DNA of 64,000 nt from assembly GCF_000067165.1 (NCBI RefSeq), contig NC_010162.1, positions 11,086,501 to 11,150,500 on the forward strand. The letters are read 5' to 3'. Position 1 is the first letter of the stretch. Each line of letters starts with the position of its first letter. Under the pieces are notes generated by a model, which was not told the DNA's origin, made no database searches, and worked only from the letters and a program-made list of their open reading frames with translations. Shown in pieces: positions 1 through 8,052 of this stretch. This stretch comes from Sorangium cellulosum So ce56 (GTDB lineage: Bacteria; Myxococcota_A; Polyangia; Polyangiales; Polyangiaceae). A program made the position numbers and the translations under genes.

Positions 1-1
1 C

Positions 2-895
2 GTCGCTGCAGAGGCCACCGCGCCGTCAGCGAGCGTCTTCAAGGTCGTGACCGGCACCGCCCTCGTCGAGGCGGGCCTGAGCCCGAACACCAAGCAGTGT
101 TATTCGGGCGGCGAGCACTCGATCCGGCCGGCGGACATGGTCGACAACAAGCGCCGCGACAAGTACTGCGCGACGCTCGCGCAGGCGATGGGCCGGAGCA
201 TCAACACGGTGTTCGCGCGGCTCGCCGCGAAGAACCTCGACCACGAGAAGCTCGGCGCCGTGGCCGAGAAGCTCGGCTGGGGTCAGGACACGCCGTTCGA
301 CGTGAAGGTCGCGACGAGCACGATCTCGCTCCCGGAAGACGATCTCGGCTTCGCGCGGACCGCGGCGGGCTTCTGGAACACGACGCTGTCGCCGTTCCAG
401 GGGGCGAACCTGGCGACCACGCTCGCCAATGGCGGCGAGATGATCCGGCTCCACGTCGTGTCGAGCGTCAAGGACGAGATCGGCGACATCTACAAGGGCC
501 CGAGCGAGCGCCAGGTGCTCAAGCGGGTGATGGACGAGAGCACGGCCAACGCGGTGACCGCGATGATGGAGGCGACGGTGGATAACGGCACGAGCTACCG
601 TTCGTTCCATGATCGCAACGGCCGCGCCTACCTCCCGGATATCCGCGTCGCGGGCAAGACGGGGACGCTCACGAAGCCGACGCCCGAGGGGCCCTTCTAC
701 ACCTGGTTCGTCGGGTTCGCGCCGAGCCGCAAGCCCGAGGTCGCCATCTCCGTGATGGTCGCCAACGGCGCCAAATGGCGGGTGAAGGCGACGAACGTCG
801 CCTGCGACATGCTCCGCACCTACTTCGCCGACAAGGGCGCGCCCGGCGTGAGCGATCCGAACAACCGGACAGGCGCGACAGCCCACCGCCGCTGA
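2..895 (+). CDS. Penicillin-binding protein, transpeptidase domain (5' partial)
   Basis: This is the C-terminal part of a peptidoglycan D,D-transpeptidase that cross-links stem peptides in the periplasm. The frame is open from the window edge, so the N-terminal part lies upstream. All three active-site motifs of the penicillin-binding family are visible: SxxK (SVFK, bases 32-43), SxN (SIN, 197-205) and KTG (656-664, in the context GKTGTL). About 250 residues lie between SxxK and the stop, a normal size for this domain. Whether the missing part holds a glycosyltransferase (class A) or a dimerisation module (class B) cannot be seen. Internal GTG or ATG codons should not be taken as starts because they would remove the catalytic serine. 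Confidence 0.93.
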   Translation, partial: VAAEATAPSASVFKVVTGTALVEAGLSPNTKQCYSGGEHSIRPADMVDNKRRDKYCATLAQAMGRSINTVFARLAAKNLDHEKLGAVAEKLGWGQDTPFDVKVATSTISLPEDDLGFARTAAGFWNTTLSPFQGANLATTLANGGEMIRLHVVSSVKDEIGDIYKGPSERQVLKRVMDESTANAVTAMMEATVDNGTSYRSFHDRNGRAYLPDIRVAGKTGTLTKPTPEGPFYTWFVGFAPSRKPEVAISVMVANGAKWRVKATNVACDMLRTYFADKGAPGVSDPNNRTGATAHRR

Positions 896-1333
896 CGCGG
901 GGCCGACGAGCCGCCGACCCGCGGCGCGCCAGGCCGATCGCGGCGCCGCGCTGCGCAGATGCACCTGAACGCGGCACCGTGCCCCCGGCGAGGTCCCCTG
1001 GGCCGACGACGCCAGCGCATTGTCGGCCGGTCAGGAAGACCACCGCGCAACCTTCACGAGGCCCCCATAAGGCCGAAATCGTTCGATTCCGCCCTCACCA
1101 GGATCCGGCGATGACGGTGCGTCACGGACCGGTGTGCCTGCCTGGTGGCCGACAGGAGTGCAGGCTCATCGTAAACGCCGCGGCGGCGATCGATTCATGG
1201 AAACTTTCCGCCCGGGGGGGCGACCCCTCCCGCCGGCTCGCCGTCCGCGGCGCGAAGGTCCGGACCGCTCCGATGCAGCCGGACACCCTGGGCCAGGGTG
1301 GGACCTAGTTGCGAGAGGTGCTGCTTGTGCAGC
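896..1333. other. Intergenic stretch, no gene seen
   Basis: About 440 bases follow the transpeptidase stop. Open frames here are shadows caused by high G+C and show no domain, ribosome site or sensible composition. I see no convincing terminator or RNA gene. The right end merges into the repeated promoter-like region in front of the next small gene. Confidence 0.4.
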
Positions 1334-1386
1334 TTGTGCTCGGCCGAGATCCGCGTGCTAGCATCTCTGTTGTGCAGGTTGTGCTC
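1325..1386 (+). repeat. Pair of 17-bp direct repeats 45 bp apart
   Basis: TTGTGCAGCTTGTGCTC (1325-1341) recurs as TTGTGCAGGTTGTGCTC (1370-1386) with one mismatch. Each copy itself contains TTGTGC twice, so the six-base unit occurs four times. The second copy lies over the proposed GTG starts of the next gene and the first over its putative -35 region. This could be a regulator-binding site or a small duplication. Confidence 0.5.
1334..1364 (+). promoter_or_regulatory. Putative promoter of a leaderless gene
   Basis: TTGTGC (1334-1339) and TAGCAT (1359-1364) are separated by 19 bases, and TAGCAT sits 7 bases before the GTG at 1372. No Shine-Dalgarno sequence lies between. This fits transcription starting at or next to the start codon, as for several other genes in the window. 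Confidence 0.35.
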
Positions 1387-1623
1387 CGCAAGCTCGGCCG
1401 GGGATCACGCGCAGTCGTTGGCCGGCTCGTCCGTGCACCACGGAAAGGCTCGGTCATCGTCATCGAGTTCTCCGACGGAATGCATGAATATGTCACGACG
1501 CCGGTCAAGCGCGTGTTGCGCCTCGCCGGGCGCGAAGTCTTCTACATAGAGACCGTGAACTCCCGGTACCGCCTCGAGGTGCGCGGCCGCGAAGTCGCGC
1601 TGGACGGCGCGGTCGGCGGCTGA
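1372..1623 (+). CDS. Small conserved-looking protein of unknown function
   Basis: Function is not recognised. The frame could begin at a TTG at 1309, but GTG 1372 (or GTG 1381) lies right after a TAGCAT hexamer and is preferred, giving 83 residues. The protein is basic at the N-terminus, followed by alternating hydrophobic and polar stretches (VIVIEFSDG, YVTTPVKRVL, VFYIETVNSRYRLEVRG). This suggests a small all-beta fold such as an SH3-like barrel. There is no signal peptide or membrane segment, so it is probably cytoplasmic. It stands alone between two intergenic stretches. Codon use is like that of neighbouring genes, which supports it being real. Confidence 0.6.
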   Translation: MQVVLRKLGRGSRAVVGRLVRAPRKGSVIVIEFSDGMHEYVTTPVKRVLRLAGREVFYIETVNSRYRLEVRGREVALDGAVGG

Positions 1624-1929
1624 GCCCTGCCAGGTGCGGCCCAGGCGGCGCGGATCCTCCGGCTCCTTCAGAACGAGCGCGCGCCTCTGATGTGACCGCG
1701 CGGCGAGGCGGAGGTCAACGCCTCACGGCGGCGCGATGCACTGCACACTCGTCTAGCACGGGAACTGCATCTCCGCGCGCATTGCCCCTTGCGCTTCCAT
1801 TCGCTCTTGGGCACAGTCCCGCTCCCTTTGAGGGGCCCCGCGGTAGGCCATCCACCGGTGCAGGATGGGGCTCGCCTGGCGAGCTGTCGTCATGATGCCG
1901 CGCCCCCGACCGTGAGGAGATTGAAGCAG
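1624..1929. other. Intergenic stretch before the small basic protein
   Basis: About 300 bases hold no supported gene. The only clear signal is the Shine-Dalgarno GAGGAG at 1914-1919, which serves the ATG at 1930. Upstream in-frame start codons would extend that gene into sequence without coding character. Confidence 0.4.
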
Positions 1930-2109
1930 ATGGGCAAGCGCGATCGCCGCCAGTCGATGAAGATGAGGCGCCGCAAGGCGCAGGCTGCCAAGAAGGAGCG
2001 CGCCAAGCGCAGCAAGCTGGCGAAGGCCCCGGCGGAGGTCGCTGGCAAGGCCAAGAAGCCCCGCGCTCCCAAGAGCGCCGCTCCTGCGAGCCCTTCGCCG
2101 GCTGCTTGA
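1930..2109 (+). CDS. Small Lys/Arg-rich basic protein
   Basis: A 59-residue protein with a highly basic first half (MGKRDRRQSMKMRRRKAQ...) and an Ala/Pro/Ser tail. The start is fixed by GAGGAG ten bases upstream of the ATG; earlier starts in the frame lack such a site. Composition resembles small ribosome- or nucleic-acid-associated proteins, and a role in binding RNA or DNA is a guess from charge alone. There are no cysteines, signal peptide or membrane segment. Its downstream neighbour is on the opposite strand, so it is transcribed alone. Confidence 0.65.
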   Translation: MGKRDRRQSMKMRRRKAQAAKKERAKRSKLAKAPAEVAGKAKKPRAPKSAAPASPSPAA

Positions 2110-2269
2110 TGGGGTGCGAGGCGCGGTCGGTCGGCCGCGCACCACGCGCCACCCGTCGCATCGCCGCGCTGTTGCGATCCCGTCGCTCACCCAGGCCTCG
2201 CACGCCGGCGTTGTGCTCGGCCCGGCGCGCCCCCCGGCGCGCGGCCGCACACCTCGCCAGCGGCGGCGC

Positions 2270-2791
2270 TCACTCGTCGCGAATCACACGCGTGTGGAGG
2301 CTCAGGCCGGGCTGCCGACCCATGTCGGCCGCGCTCGCCGAATCGCCAGCCCCATTCTGCGTGGGCTCGGGCTCCTTGGGCGGGGGCTCGCCGAGGAGCC
2401 CCGTGTCGCCCTCCCTTCGCTCCTCGCCGATGAGCTCCCAATGGCCCCGCTCGTCGCGCCAGCGCTGCGCGATCCGGGTGCTGCGGACCGTGGCCTCGTC
2501 GTTCCGCAGCCAGAGGACGTCGAGGTAGACCTCGGCTTCCTCGCGCTGGGTCATCTCGAAGCCGCCGAACTCCACGTCGACGACCCGGAGGCGGGTGCCC
2601 CACCCGGCGTGACGATTCATGAAATCCTGGCGCGCGTTCGAGCCGACGCGCTCGAGCGCGACATCCATGCGGCCGAACCGGGCAGCCGTGTTCATCTCGA
2701 GCGCCGCTTCGGTGAGGCGCTGGGACGTGCTCGGGGCGATGCCGCAGCCGGCGAGGGGCAAGAGGCTCAGGGCGAGGAGGATGCGGCGCAT
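2270..2791 (-). CDS. Putative lipoprotein of unknown function
   Basis: A 173-residue predicted lipoprotein. The chosen ATG gives a classic type II signal: MRRILLALSLL followed by the lipobox LAGC with Cys16. A longer frame adds 61 residues overlapping the upstream gene and would bury the signal peptide. The mature part looks alpha/beta (FMNRHAGWG, VDVEFGGFEM, AEVYLDVLWLR, THIAQRWRDE-like strands) and resembles small NTF2-like or DUF-type domains that hold a 'VRSTRIAQRWRDERGHWELI' style sheet. It ends in an acidic, Pro-rich tail. It is co-directional with the large outer-membrane protein upstream (gap about 60 bases) and is probably in the same transcript. Confidence 0.72.
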   Translation of the reverse strand: MRRILLALSLLPLAGCGIAPSTSQRLTEAALEMNTAARFGRMDVALERVGSNARQDFMNRHAGWGTRLRVVDVEFGGFEMTQREEAEVYLDVLWLRNDEATVRSTRIAQRWRDERGHWELIGEERREGDTGLLGEPPPKEPEPTQNGAGDSASAADMGRQPGLSLHTRVIRDE

Positions 2792-2850
2792 GCCGAGCAC
2801 CCTGGGCGAAGGGGTCGGCGCGGGCAAAATTTCCAGCAGGCGCGCGGCGC

Positions 2851-5800
2851 TCAGAACGAGTTCGTCGCGACGAAGTAGAGCTGACCGCCGGGGATCGCGA
2901 GATCGCTCAGGCCATAGGCGTACCCGAAGCGCAGCTGCGAGGAGAGGACGTACCCGAGGCTCAAGCTCAGCCACAGCTCGCCGCCGACCGAGGCGTGCAG
3001 CTGGGGCGAGTAGAGCAGGCTCTTCCGCGTGAAGAGGGCGAGGTCGTCCATCTCGAAGCGGTTGAATGCGCCGCCGTGGTCGAGGAAGAGGCTCGCGTCG
3101 ACGCGGCGCAGGTAGATCGGCAGCGTCACGAGGCCGCGGTCGGGTTGCAGGACGGGCACGCGGTACTCGAACGTCTGCGAGAAATAGGAGCGGCCGAACA
3201 TCGCGCCCGGCGCGTAGCCGCGGAGCGTGAACGAGCTATTCGTGACCCCGGTGAGCAAGGTGTCGACGAGGGTGAGGTTCTCGAGATCGTACCCGCCCAC
3301 GCCATAGCTGGCGCCCCGGGGGAAGTTGCCGCCAGACACCGCCCCGGCGACGCGATACGCGAGGGTGTGATCGCCTGGCCAGGGCATGGCGACGTAGGCG
3401 GTGAGGCCCGTCGAGAACGCGTAGGTCGTATAGCTGCTGCCCGTCTCCGGGCCGGCGTAATCGAGGCCGGCGCTCAGCGACACCCCGCGCGGCGCGCCGG
3501 CGGCGTCGAGCGAGCCCTCGGCGTTCGAGAATGCGTAGCCGAGGTGCGCGAGGTTCAGCGTGCCCCGCGGCGGGAGGATGGTCCGGGGCGCGTACGGGTC
3601 GAGCTTGTCGCCGATGGGGAGCTGCCCCTTGAACGCGGCGCTGCCGAACGACGCGCTCAGGGTGTGCCGCGAGAACTCGCCGCGGATCGGATAGCTGATG
3701 CCGGAGGAGATCCCGATCGTTCGCTCGTCGTAGACGACGTTTCGGCCGTTGAGGCGGTAGCCGCCGCGCGGCGAGATGTTGTGGTACACGCGGACGCCGA
3801 GATCGACAGGCAGCCGGCCGTAGTTGTACCCGAGCAGGACGTTCGGGGCCGGCGCGTCCGGCTGCACGGTGAGCTCGCCGAAGATCGTGTGGCGACCGAC
3901 GATGTCGGTGCCGGTCACGCTCACCGTGAGCGCGTTCGAGCCATAGCTCCCGGGCGCGTAGTCGAGCGTGATCGCGCGCGGCGCGAGCGTGCGAAGCGGG
4001 TTGTAAGGGACGCGCTCGAGCCGCGCCGCCGAAGGCTCGGCGGCGGGATCGGGGCGATCGCCCGAGGGCGGCGGCGCCGGGAGGAAGCGCGCCGGATCGA
4101 GCGGCATGGCGAAGAGGTCGTGGCCCCGAGAGGTATATCCGACATAGACAAGCGTCTTGCCATCGGGGCTGATCGCCGGGTGCAAGGCGCCGAGTCTCAC
4201 GTTCGTGACCTGGCGCAGCGCGCCGGACGAGACGTCGTAGGCGTAGACGTTGTGGATGCCGGTGCGATCGGAGGTGAAATAGAGCGTCTCGCCGTCGGGC
4301 GACCAGACGGGGTTCATGTCGGTCGCGCGATCGCGGGTCACCTGTCGGAAGCCGCCGGTGGCGACGTCCACCACGCGGATGTCGCGATAGCCGCCCGCGG
4401 TCCAGACGCTGTACGCGAGGCGCTTGCCGTCGGGCGAGAACGACGGGGAGTAGGCCTGCTCGAAGCGGGCGCTCGGGACGAGATCGCGCCGCTCGGACAG
4501 GGCGCCATCCCTGGAGAGCCGCGCGATCTCCAGGTAGCGGGTGCCCTTGCTGTTGAGGGAGAAGGCGACGAGATCTCCGGTCGGGCTCACGTCCGGGGCC
4601 GCGGATCGGAGGCCGTGCGTCAACCGGCGCCGCCATGGCTCGTCGCCGTCGGGCGCCGCCTCGCCGCGCGGGAGCATGACCAGATCGTTTCGGTAGTAGT
4701 GGTTGCGCCACGGCAGGAGCGCCGTGAAGACGAGGTCACCCGCCGGCGTGAACGCCGGTCGCGAGGGCGCGTTGGTGCGCGCGACCAGCGCTTCGTGGCG
4801 CTCGCTCCCGGGCGCGGGCGCGGCGAGGGAGACGCGGTAGATGCCGGGGCGCTCCCTGCCGTCGTCGCGGAAGTAGACGATCTCGTCTGCAGCGGTCCGG
4901 CGCGCGGCCGGCGGGACGAACCGCGGGTAGAGCACGTTGCGCCCGTGGTAGGTGAGGCGCGCGCCCTCGCGGAGCCCGCGCGCCTCGACGGCCGCCATCT
5001 GCTCTCGGTAGAGCCGGCGGAGGTGGTCCTTCCAGCCCTCGTACAGCTCGACGTAGGTCCTGCCGGTCACGCGGCGGATGGCGCGGTTGATCCCCCACGG
5101 GAGGAGCGACGCCCCGTAGTCGGCGGAGACGGCGCGCATCGTGTTGGGCCCGTAGACGTCGATGATCCAGCCCAGGAACCTCGATCCGTAGAGATACCAG
5201 AGGTTGCCCTGCGGCCAGCGGTACGCGGAGCTCGAGATCTGATCGAGCCGCGCGATGTTGTCCTCGAGCACGTCGGCGCGCAGGTACATGTCGAACATGC
5301 TCGAGCGCATCCGGCCACCACTCGAGTGGTGGCTCTCGCTCACCACGGCGAGCCCCTCGATGATCCACCGCGGCTGCACCTGGTTCGGCGAGAACGTCTT
5401 GCCCACGATCGCGTTCAGGATCGCCGGGATCCCCGAGGTGTTATCGATGTGCGCGATGTGCGTGAACTCGTGCGTGAGGAGATCGAGGTACCAGTCGTCG
5501 TAGTCGCCGAGCGTCGACAGGTCGTCCGGACCGGATACGAGGAGGTGGATCGAGTTGTAGGGGAGCGTGCCGGCCGACCCGTTCGCTATCTCGGAGTCGT
5601 CGGTGATCAGGATCTCCGTGCGGCCCTGCGGGGCGTAGCCGAGCGCATCCTCGACGCGCCCGTAGATCGTCTCGGCGAGCGAGGCGATGCGCGCCGCGAT
5701 GGGCTCGAGGCCCTGCGGATGGTGCACGCGGAAGTGGGCGGTCTCGAACGTCCAGAAGGCGAGATCGGGATCGCCCGTCGCCCGGGCCGGCCGCGGCGCG

Positions 5801-5904
5801 AGGAGCAGCAGCGCCGCGAGGGCGACGGCAGAGAGGACGGACGCTGCGCGGTGGAGCGGCCGGCTCGCTCGCGAGCCGGCGCGCGCGGAAGAAGAGTTCA
5901 CCAC
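2851..5904 (-). CDS. Outer-membrane protein: zinc-metallopeptidase-like domain, PD40 propeller and C-terminal barrel
   Basis: A 1017-residue exported protein with three apparent parts. Residues 1-42 are a signal peptide ending near RARA. Residues about 45-310 look like a gluzincin peptidase: HEFTH (145-149) is HExxH, and E183 in IIEGLAV is placed as the third zinc ligand. Residues about 320-620 contain TolB/PD40-type repeats (SPDGKRLAYS, SPDGETLYFTS, SPDGKTLVYVG), a beta-propeller. The last 350 or so residues are rich in alternating Gly/aromatic strands and end in NSF, the terminal phenylalanine typical of outer-membrane barrels. Together this suggests a surface or periplasmic protease or binding module anchored by its own barrel. 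The fold parts are seen in sequence; activity is inferred. Confidence 0.85.
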   Translation of the reverse strand: MVNSSSARAGSRASRPLHRAASVLSAVALAALLLLAPRPARATGDPDLAFWTFETAHFRVHHPQGLEPIAARIASLAETIYGRVEDALGYAPQGRTEILITDDSEIANGSAGTLPYNSIHLLVSGPDDLSTLGDYDDWYLDLLTHEFTHIAHIDNTSGIPAILNAIVGKTFSPNQVQPRWIIEGLAVVSESHHSSGGRMRSSMFDMYLRADVLEDNIARLDQISSSAYRWPQGNLWYLYGSRFLGWIIDVYGPNTMRAVSADYGASLLPWGINRAIRRVTGRTYVELYEGWKDHLRRLYREQMAAVEARGLREGARLTYHGRNVLYPRFVPPAARRTAADEIVYFRDDGRERPGIYRVSLAAPAPGSERHEALVARTNAPSRPAFTPAGDLVFTALLPWRNHYYRNDLVMLPRGEAAPDGDEPWRRRLTHGLRSAAPDVSPTGDLVAFSLNSKGTRYLEIARLSRDGALSERRDLVPSARFEQAYSPSFSPDGKRLAYSVWTAGGYRDIRVVDVATGGFRQVTRDRATDMNPVWSPDGETLYFTSDRTGIHNVYAYDVSSGALRQVTNVRLGALHPAISPDGKTLVYVGYTSRGHDLFAMPLDPARFLPAPPPSGDRPDPAAEPSAARLERVPYNPLRTLAPRAITLDYAPGSYGSNALTVSVTGTDIVGRHTIFGELTVQPDAPAPNVLLGYNYGRLPVDLGVRVYHNISPRGGYRLNGRNVVYDERTIGISSGISYPIRGEFSRHTLSASFGSAAFKGQLPIGDKLDPYAPRTILPPRGTLNLAHLGYAFSNAEGSLDAAGAPRGVSLSAGLDYAGPETGSSYTTYAFSTGLTAYVAMPWPGDHTLAYRVAGAVSGGNFPRGASYGVGGYDLENLTLVDTLLTGVTNSSFTLRGYAPGAMFGRSYFSQTFEYRVPVLQPDRGLVTLPIYLRRVDASLFLDHGGAFNRFEMDDLALFTRKSLLYSPQLHASVGGELWLSLSLGYVLSSQLRFGYAYGLSDLAIPGGQLYFVATNSF

Positions 5905-5925
5905 GATCGAGGCGGCGTGGCGACC

Positions 5926-6948
5926 TCAGAGGTCGTCGTAGAAGAGCGGCTCCCTGTTGCGCGTGAACCGGGACACGAGCTGCCGGCCTTCCGCCGAGAT
6001 CTGCGTGATCCGGGCGCCGAAGCCTGGCTCGGCCGAGTCCCTCGAGCCGCCGGCCTCGCGCGTCCACCGGACCGCGGCCTGCGCGGTGAACTCGTAGTTG
6101 CCCGGCAGGCGGACACGCAGGGTCACGACGGAGCCCGTCGGCGGGATCTTGTAGGTCGCGACGAAGATGCCCCCGTGCTCGATGACGTCGTTGCCTGCCA
6201 GTCCCTTGTAAAAATTCGACGGCGTCAGAGCGCCGAGCTCGACATCGACGACCGCCGCGTGCGCGCGGTGGTCGACGGGCTGCGGCACGGCCTGGGGCGG
6301 CGGAGCGCCGCGTGGGTCCGCGGCCGGGTGCGACGCGGCGGGGTAAGCGGGCGCTGGCGCACGCCGCGGCTGCTGCGGCGAGGGGAGCGTGTGCTGGACG
6401 GGCGCAGACACGGCCACCGCGGGCACAGGCGCGACCGGCGCGGGCGCGGCCACCGCTGCAGGTGCATGCGCTACCTGCGCGGGCGCGGCCACCGCTACAG
6501 GCGCAGGCGCGATCGGCGCTGGCGCGGCCACCGCTACAGGCGCTGGCGCGACCACCGCTACAGGCGCTGGCGCTACCTGCGCAGGCGCGGCCGCCGCCAC
6601 GGGCGCACGCGCCTGCGCGGAGGCGCCGGCGGCCTGCGCCCTGCTCAGCGCGTTGACCTTGCTCAGCGAGGAGGCGACGTGCTCCATCAGCACGTCCACC
6701 ACCGGATCGGCCGCGGTGATCCTCTGCAGGCGGTTCAGGACGTCGCGCACATGGCCGAGCGCGATCTCGCTGCCGTCGAGGGCCTGACCCCCGGAGCGCT
6801 CGATGCGGTGCATGACGCCCATCGCCTGCGCTATCGGCTCGGCGAGCGCCTCGATCTCAGGCGACACCCCCCCGTTCGACTGGAGCGCATTGAGCGCCGC
6901 GGCGAGCAGTTCGCGGGCGCTTTTCGCAAGCTGCGCGGGTTCCGACAT
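5926..6948 (-). CDS. PilZ-like domain protein with N-terminal helical domain and Ala/Pro linker
   Basis: A 340-residue protein. The N-terminal 95 residues are predicted helical, residues about 100-230 are a low-complexity Ala/Pro/Val linker, and the C-terminal 110 residues match the PilZ-type barrel common in myxobacteria (NDVIEHGGIFVAT, VTLRVRLPGNYEF, PGFGARITQIS). Canonical PilZ domains bind c-di-GMP through RxxxR and D/NxSxxG. Here no RxxxR precedes the barrel and the second motif is replaced by EHGGIFV, so direct c-di-GMP binding is doubtful. The ATG has GGAGG at about 8 bases and a TAGGAT hexamer about 20 bases further up, giving a normal leader. The protein is probably cytoplasmic and regulatory. 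Confidence 0.8.
   Translation of the reverse strand: MSEPAQLAKSARELLAAALNALQSNGGVSPEIEALAEPIAQAMGVMHRIERSGGQALDGSEIALGHVRDVLNRLQRITAADPVVDVLMEHVASSLSKVNALSRAQAAGASAQARAPVAAAAPAQVAPAPVAVVAPAPVAVAAPAPIAPAPVAVAAPAQVAHAPAAVAAPAPVAPVPAVAVSAPVQHTLPSPQQPRRAPAPAYPAASHPAADPRGAPPPQAVPQPVDHRAHAAVVDVELGALTPSNFYKGLAGNDVIEHGGIFVATYKIPPTGSVVTLRVRLPGNYEFTAQAAVRWTREAGGSRDSAEPGFGARITQISAEGRQLVSRFTRNREPLFYDDL
6412..6610 (-). repeat. Degenerate minisatellite coding the Ala/Pro linker of the PilZ protein
   Basis: Short imperfect units related to GGCGCGGCCACCGCTACAG recur through this stretch and code for APVAVAAPAP-type peptides. Such arrays readily change copy number, so linker length is likely to vary between strains. 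Confidence 0.6.
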
Positions 6949-7071
6949 GAATCCTCCGAAGGGCGCATCCTACGCGGTCGCGCGCGCATAGGTTCAGGAT
7001 TCGATGGCCGCGAGCCGGCCAGGCGACCCCGCCGGCGACGCGGCCGGCCGCCAAGCGCCCCCTGCCGGCGG

Positions 7072-8052
7072 TCACCCGCGCGACGCCCCCGACGCCACGA
7101 GGGCCGCGAGCTCATCCACCGACGCCGGCTCTCCGTCGATCTCCCCCTCCAGCAGCGCGACGGCCGTGTCGCCGGTCCGCACCAGGACCACCCCGCCCTC
7201 GACCACCGCCTCGCCGGGCGCGAGCGCTTCGGGGAAGCTCGCCGCCGGCGCGGCCCGCAGGACGATGACGCAGGCGCCCTCGATCTCGGTCCACGCGCCC
7301 GGCGCCGGCGCGAGGGCGCGGACGTGCCGGAGGACGCGCTCCGTCGGCCAGGACCAGCAGATGGCGCACGCCTCGTCGTCCGGCGCAGGCGCCTGCGTCG
7401 CGAGCGCCGGATCCTGCGCGACGCCCGCCACCTCCTCGCCGCGCGCGAACCGGCCGACCGTGCGCCGCAGGACCCGTAGGCTCGGCCGGTCGAGCGCCCG
7501 GGCGAGCTGCCACGCGGTCCACCCCGGATCGATGGGGAGCCTCTCCTGCTCCAGGATCTCGCCGGTGTCGTACTCCGCCGCGATCCGGTGCGCCGTGACG
7601 CCGCTCTCGGCGTCCCCCGAGGCGATCGCCCAGTACGTTGGGTCCGGCCCGCGATGACGGGGGAGCAGCGAGGGGTGCACGCCGATCCCGCCGAGCCGCG
7701 CCGCCCTCACGAGCGACATCGGCAGGCGCGTGGTCCAGAACCAGCTCACCAGGAGATCGGGCGCGAGCGCCTCGACGCGCGACGCGAGCTCCGGGCGATC
7801 GACGTCGGGGCGCAGCAGGAGGCGCGAGCCGAAGAGCCGGCGGGCCCGGCGGAGCCCCACCGCGTCGGCGCGGCTGATCGCGGCGAGGGCGATCTCGTGA
7901 CCGTCGCCGTGGAGCAGCAACGCCGCCAGCGGGAGGCCAAAAAAGGCGACCCGCAGAGGGCGCTCGCCCGAGCGTCGGCCGAAAAGTTTTCCGTGTGCGA
8001 GCAGGCTGATAGGTGAAGGCTCCGATGGCGGCGCCCCCTCTGCAAGGCTCAT
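7072..8052 (-). CDS. Formyltransferase-family protein (Fmt-like), catalytic Asn replaced
   Basis: A 326-residue relative of methionyl-tRNA, sugar and glycinamide formyltransferases that use 10-formyltetrahydrofolate. The signature loop is clear: GVHPSLLPRHRGPDP followed by GVTAHRIAAEYDTGEI. Family catalysis uses an Asn-His-Asp triad. His126 and Asp162 are present, but the Asn of the usual INVH is Gly124. The C-terminal part keeps the CWSWPTERVLRHVRAL look of the Fmt C-terminal domain. The substrate is not predictable, and the missing Asn suggests reduced or altered chemistry. Its 5' end overlaps the divergent ftsE by about 28 bases if ATG 8052 is used; no later good start is seen. Confidence 0.75.
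   Translation of the reverse strand: MSLAEGAPPSEPSPISLLAHGKLFGRRSGERPLRVAFFGLPLAALLLHGDGHEIALAAISRADAVGLRRARRLFGSRLLLRPDVDRPELASRVEALAPDLLVSWFWTTRLPMSLVRAARLGGIGVHPSLLPRHRGPDPTYWAIASGDAESGVTAHRIAAEYDTGEILEQERLPIDPGWTAWQLARALDRPSLRVLRRTVGRFARGEEVAGVAQDPALATQAPAPDDEACAICWSWPTERVLRHVRALAPAPGAWTEIEGACVIVLRAAPAASFPEALAPGEAVVEGGVVLVRTGDTAVALLEGEIDGEPASVDELAALVASGASRG

Noticed and set aside
2995..7479. A 1494-codon open frame on the plus strand
   Set aside because: It is antisense to three well-supported genes, has Arg/Asp/His-rich composition with no domain, and exists because stop codons are rare in this G+C range.
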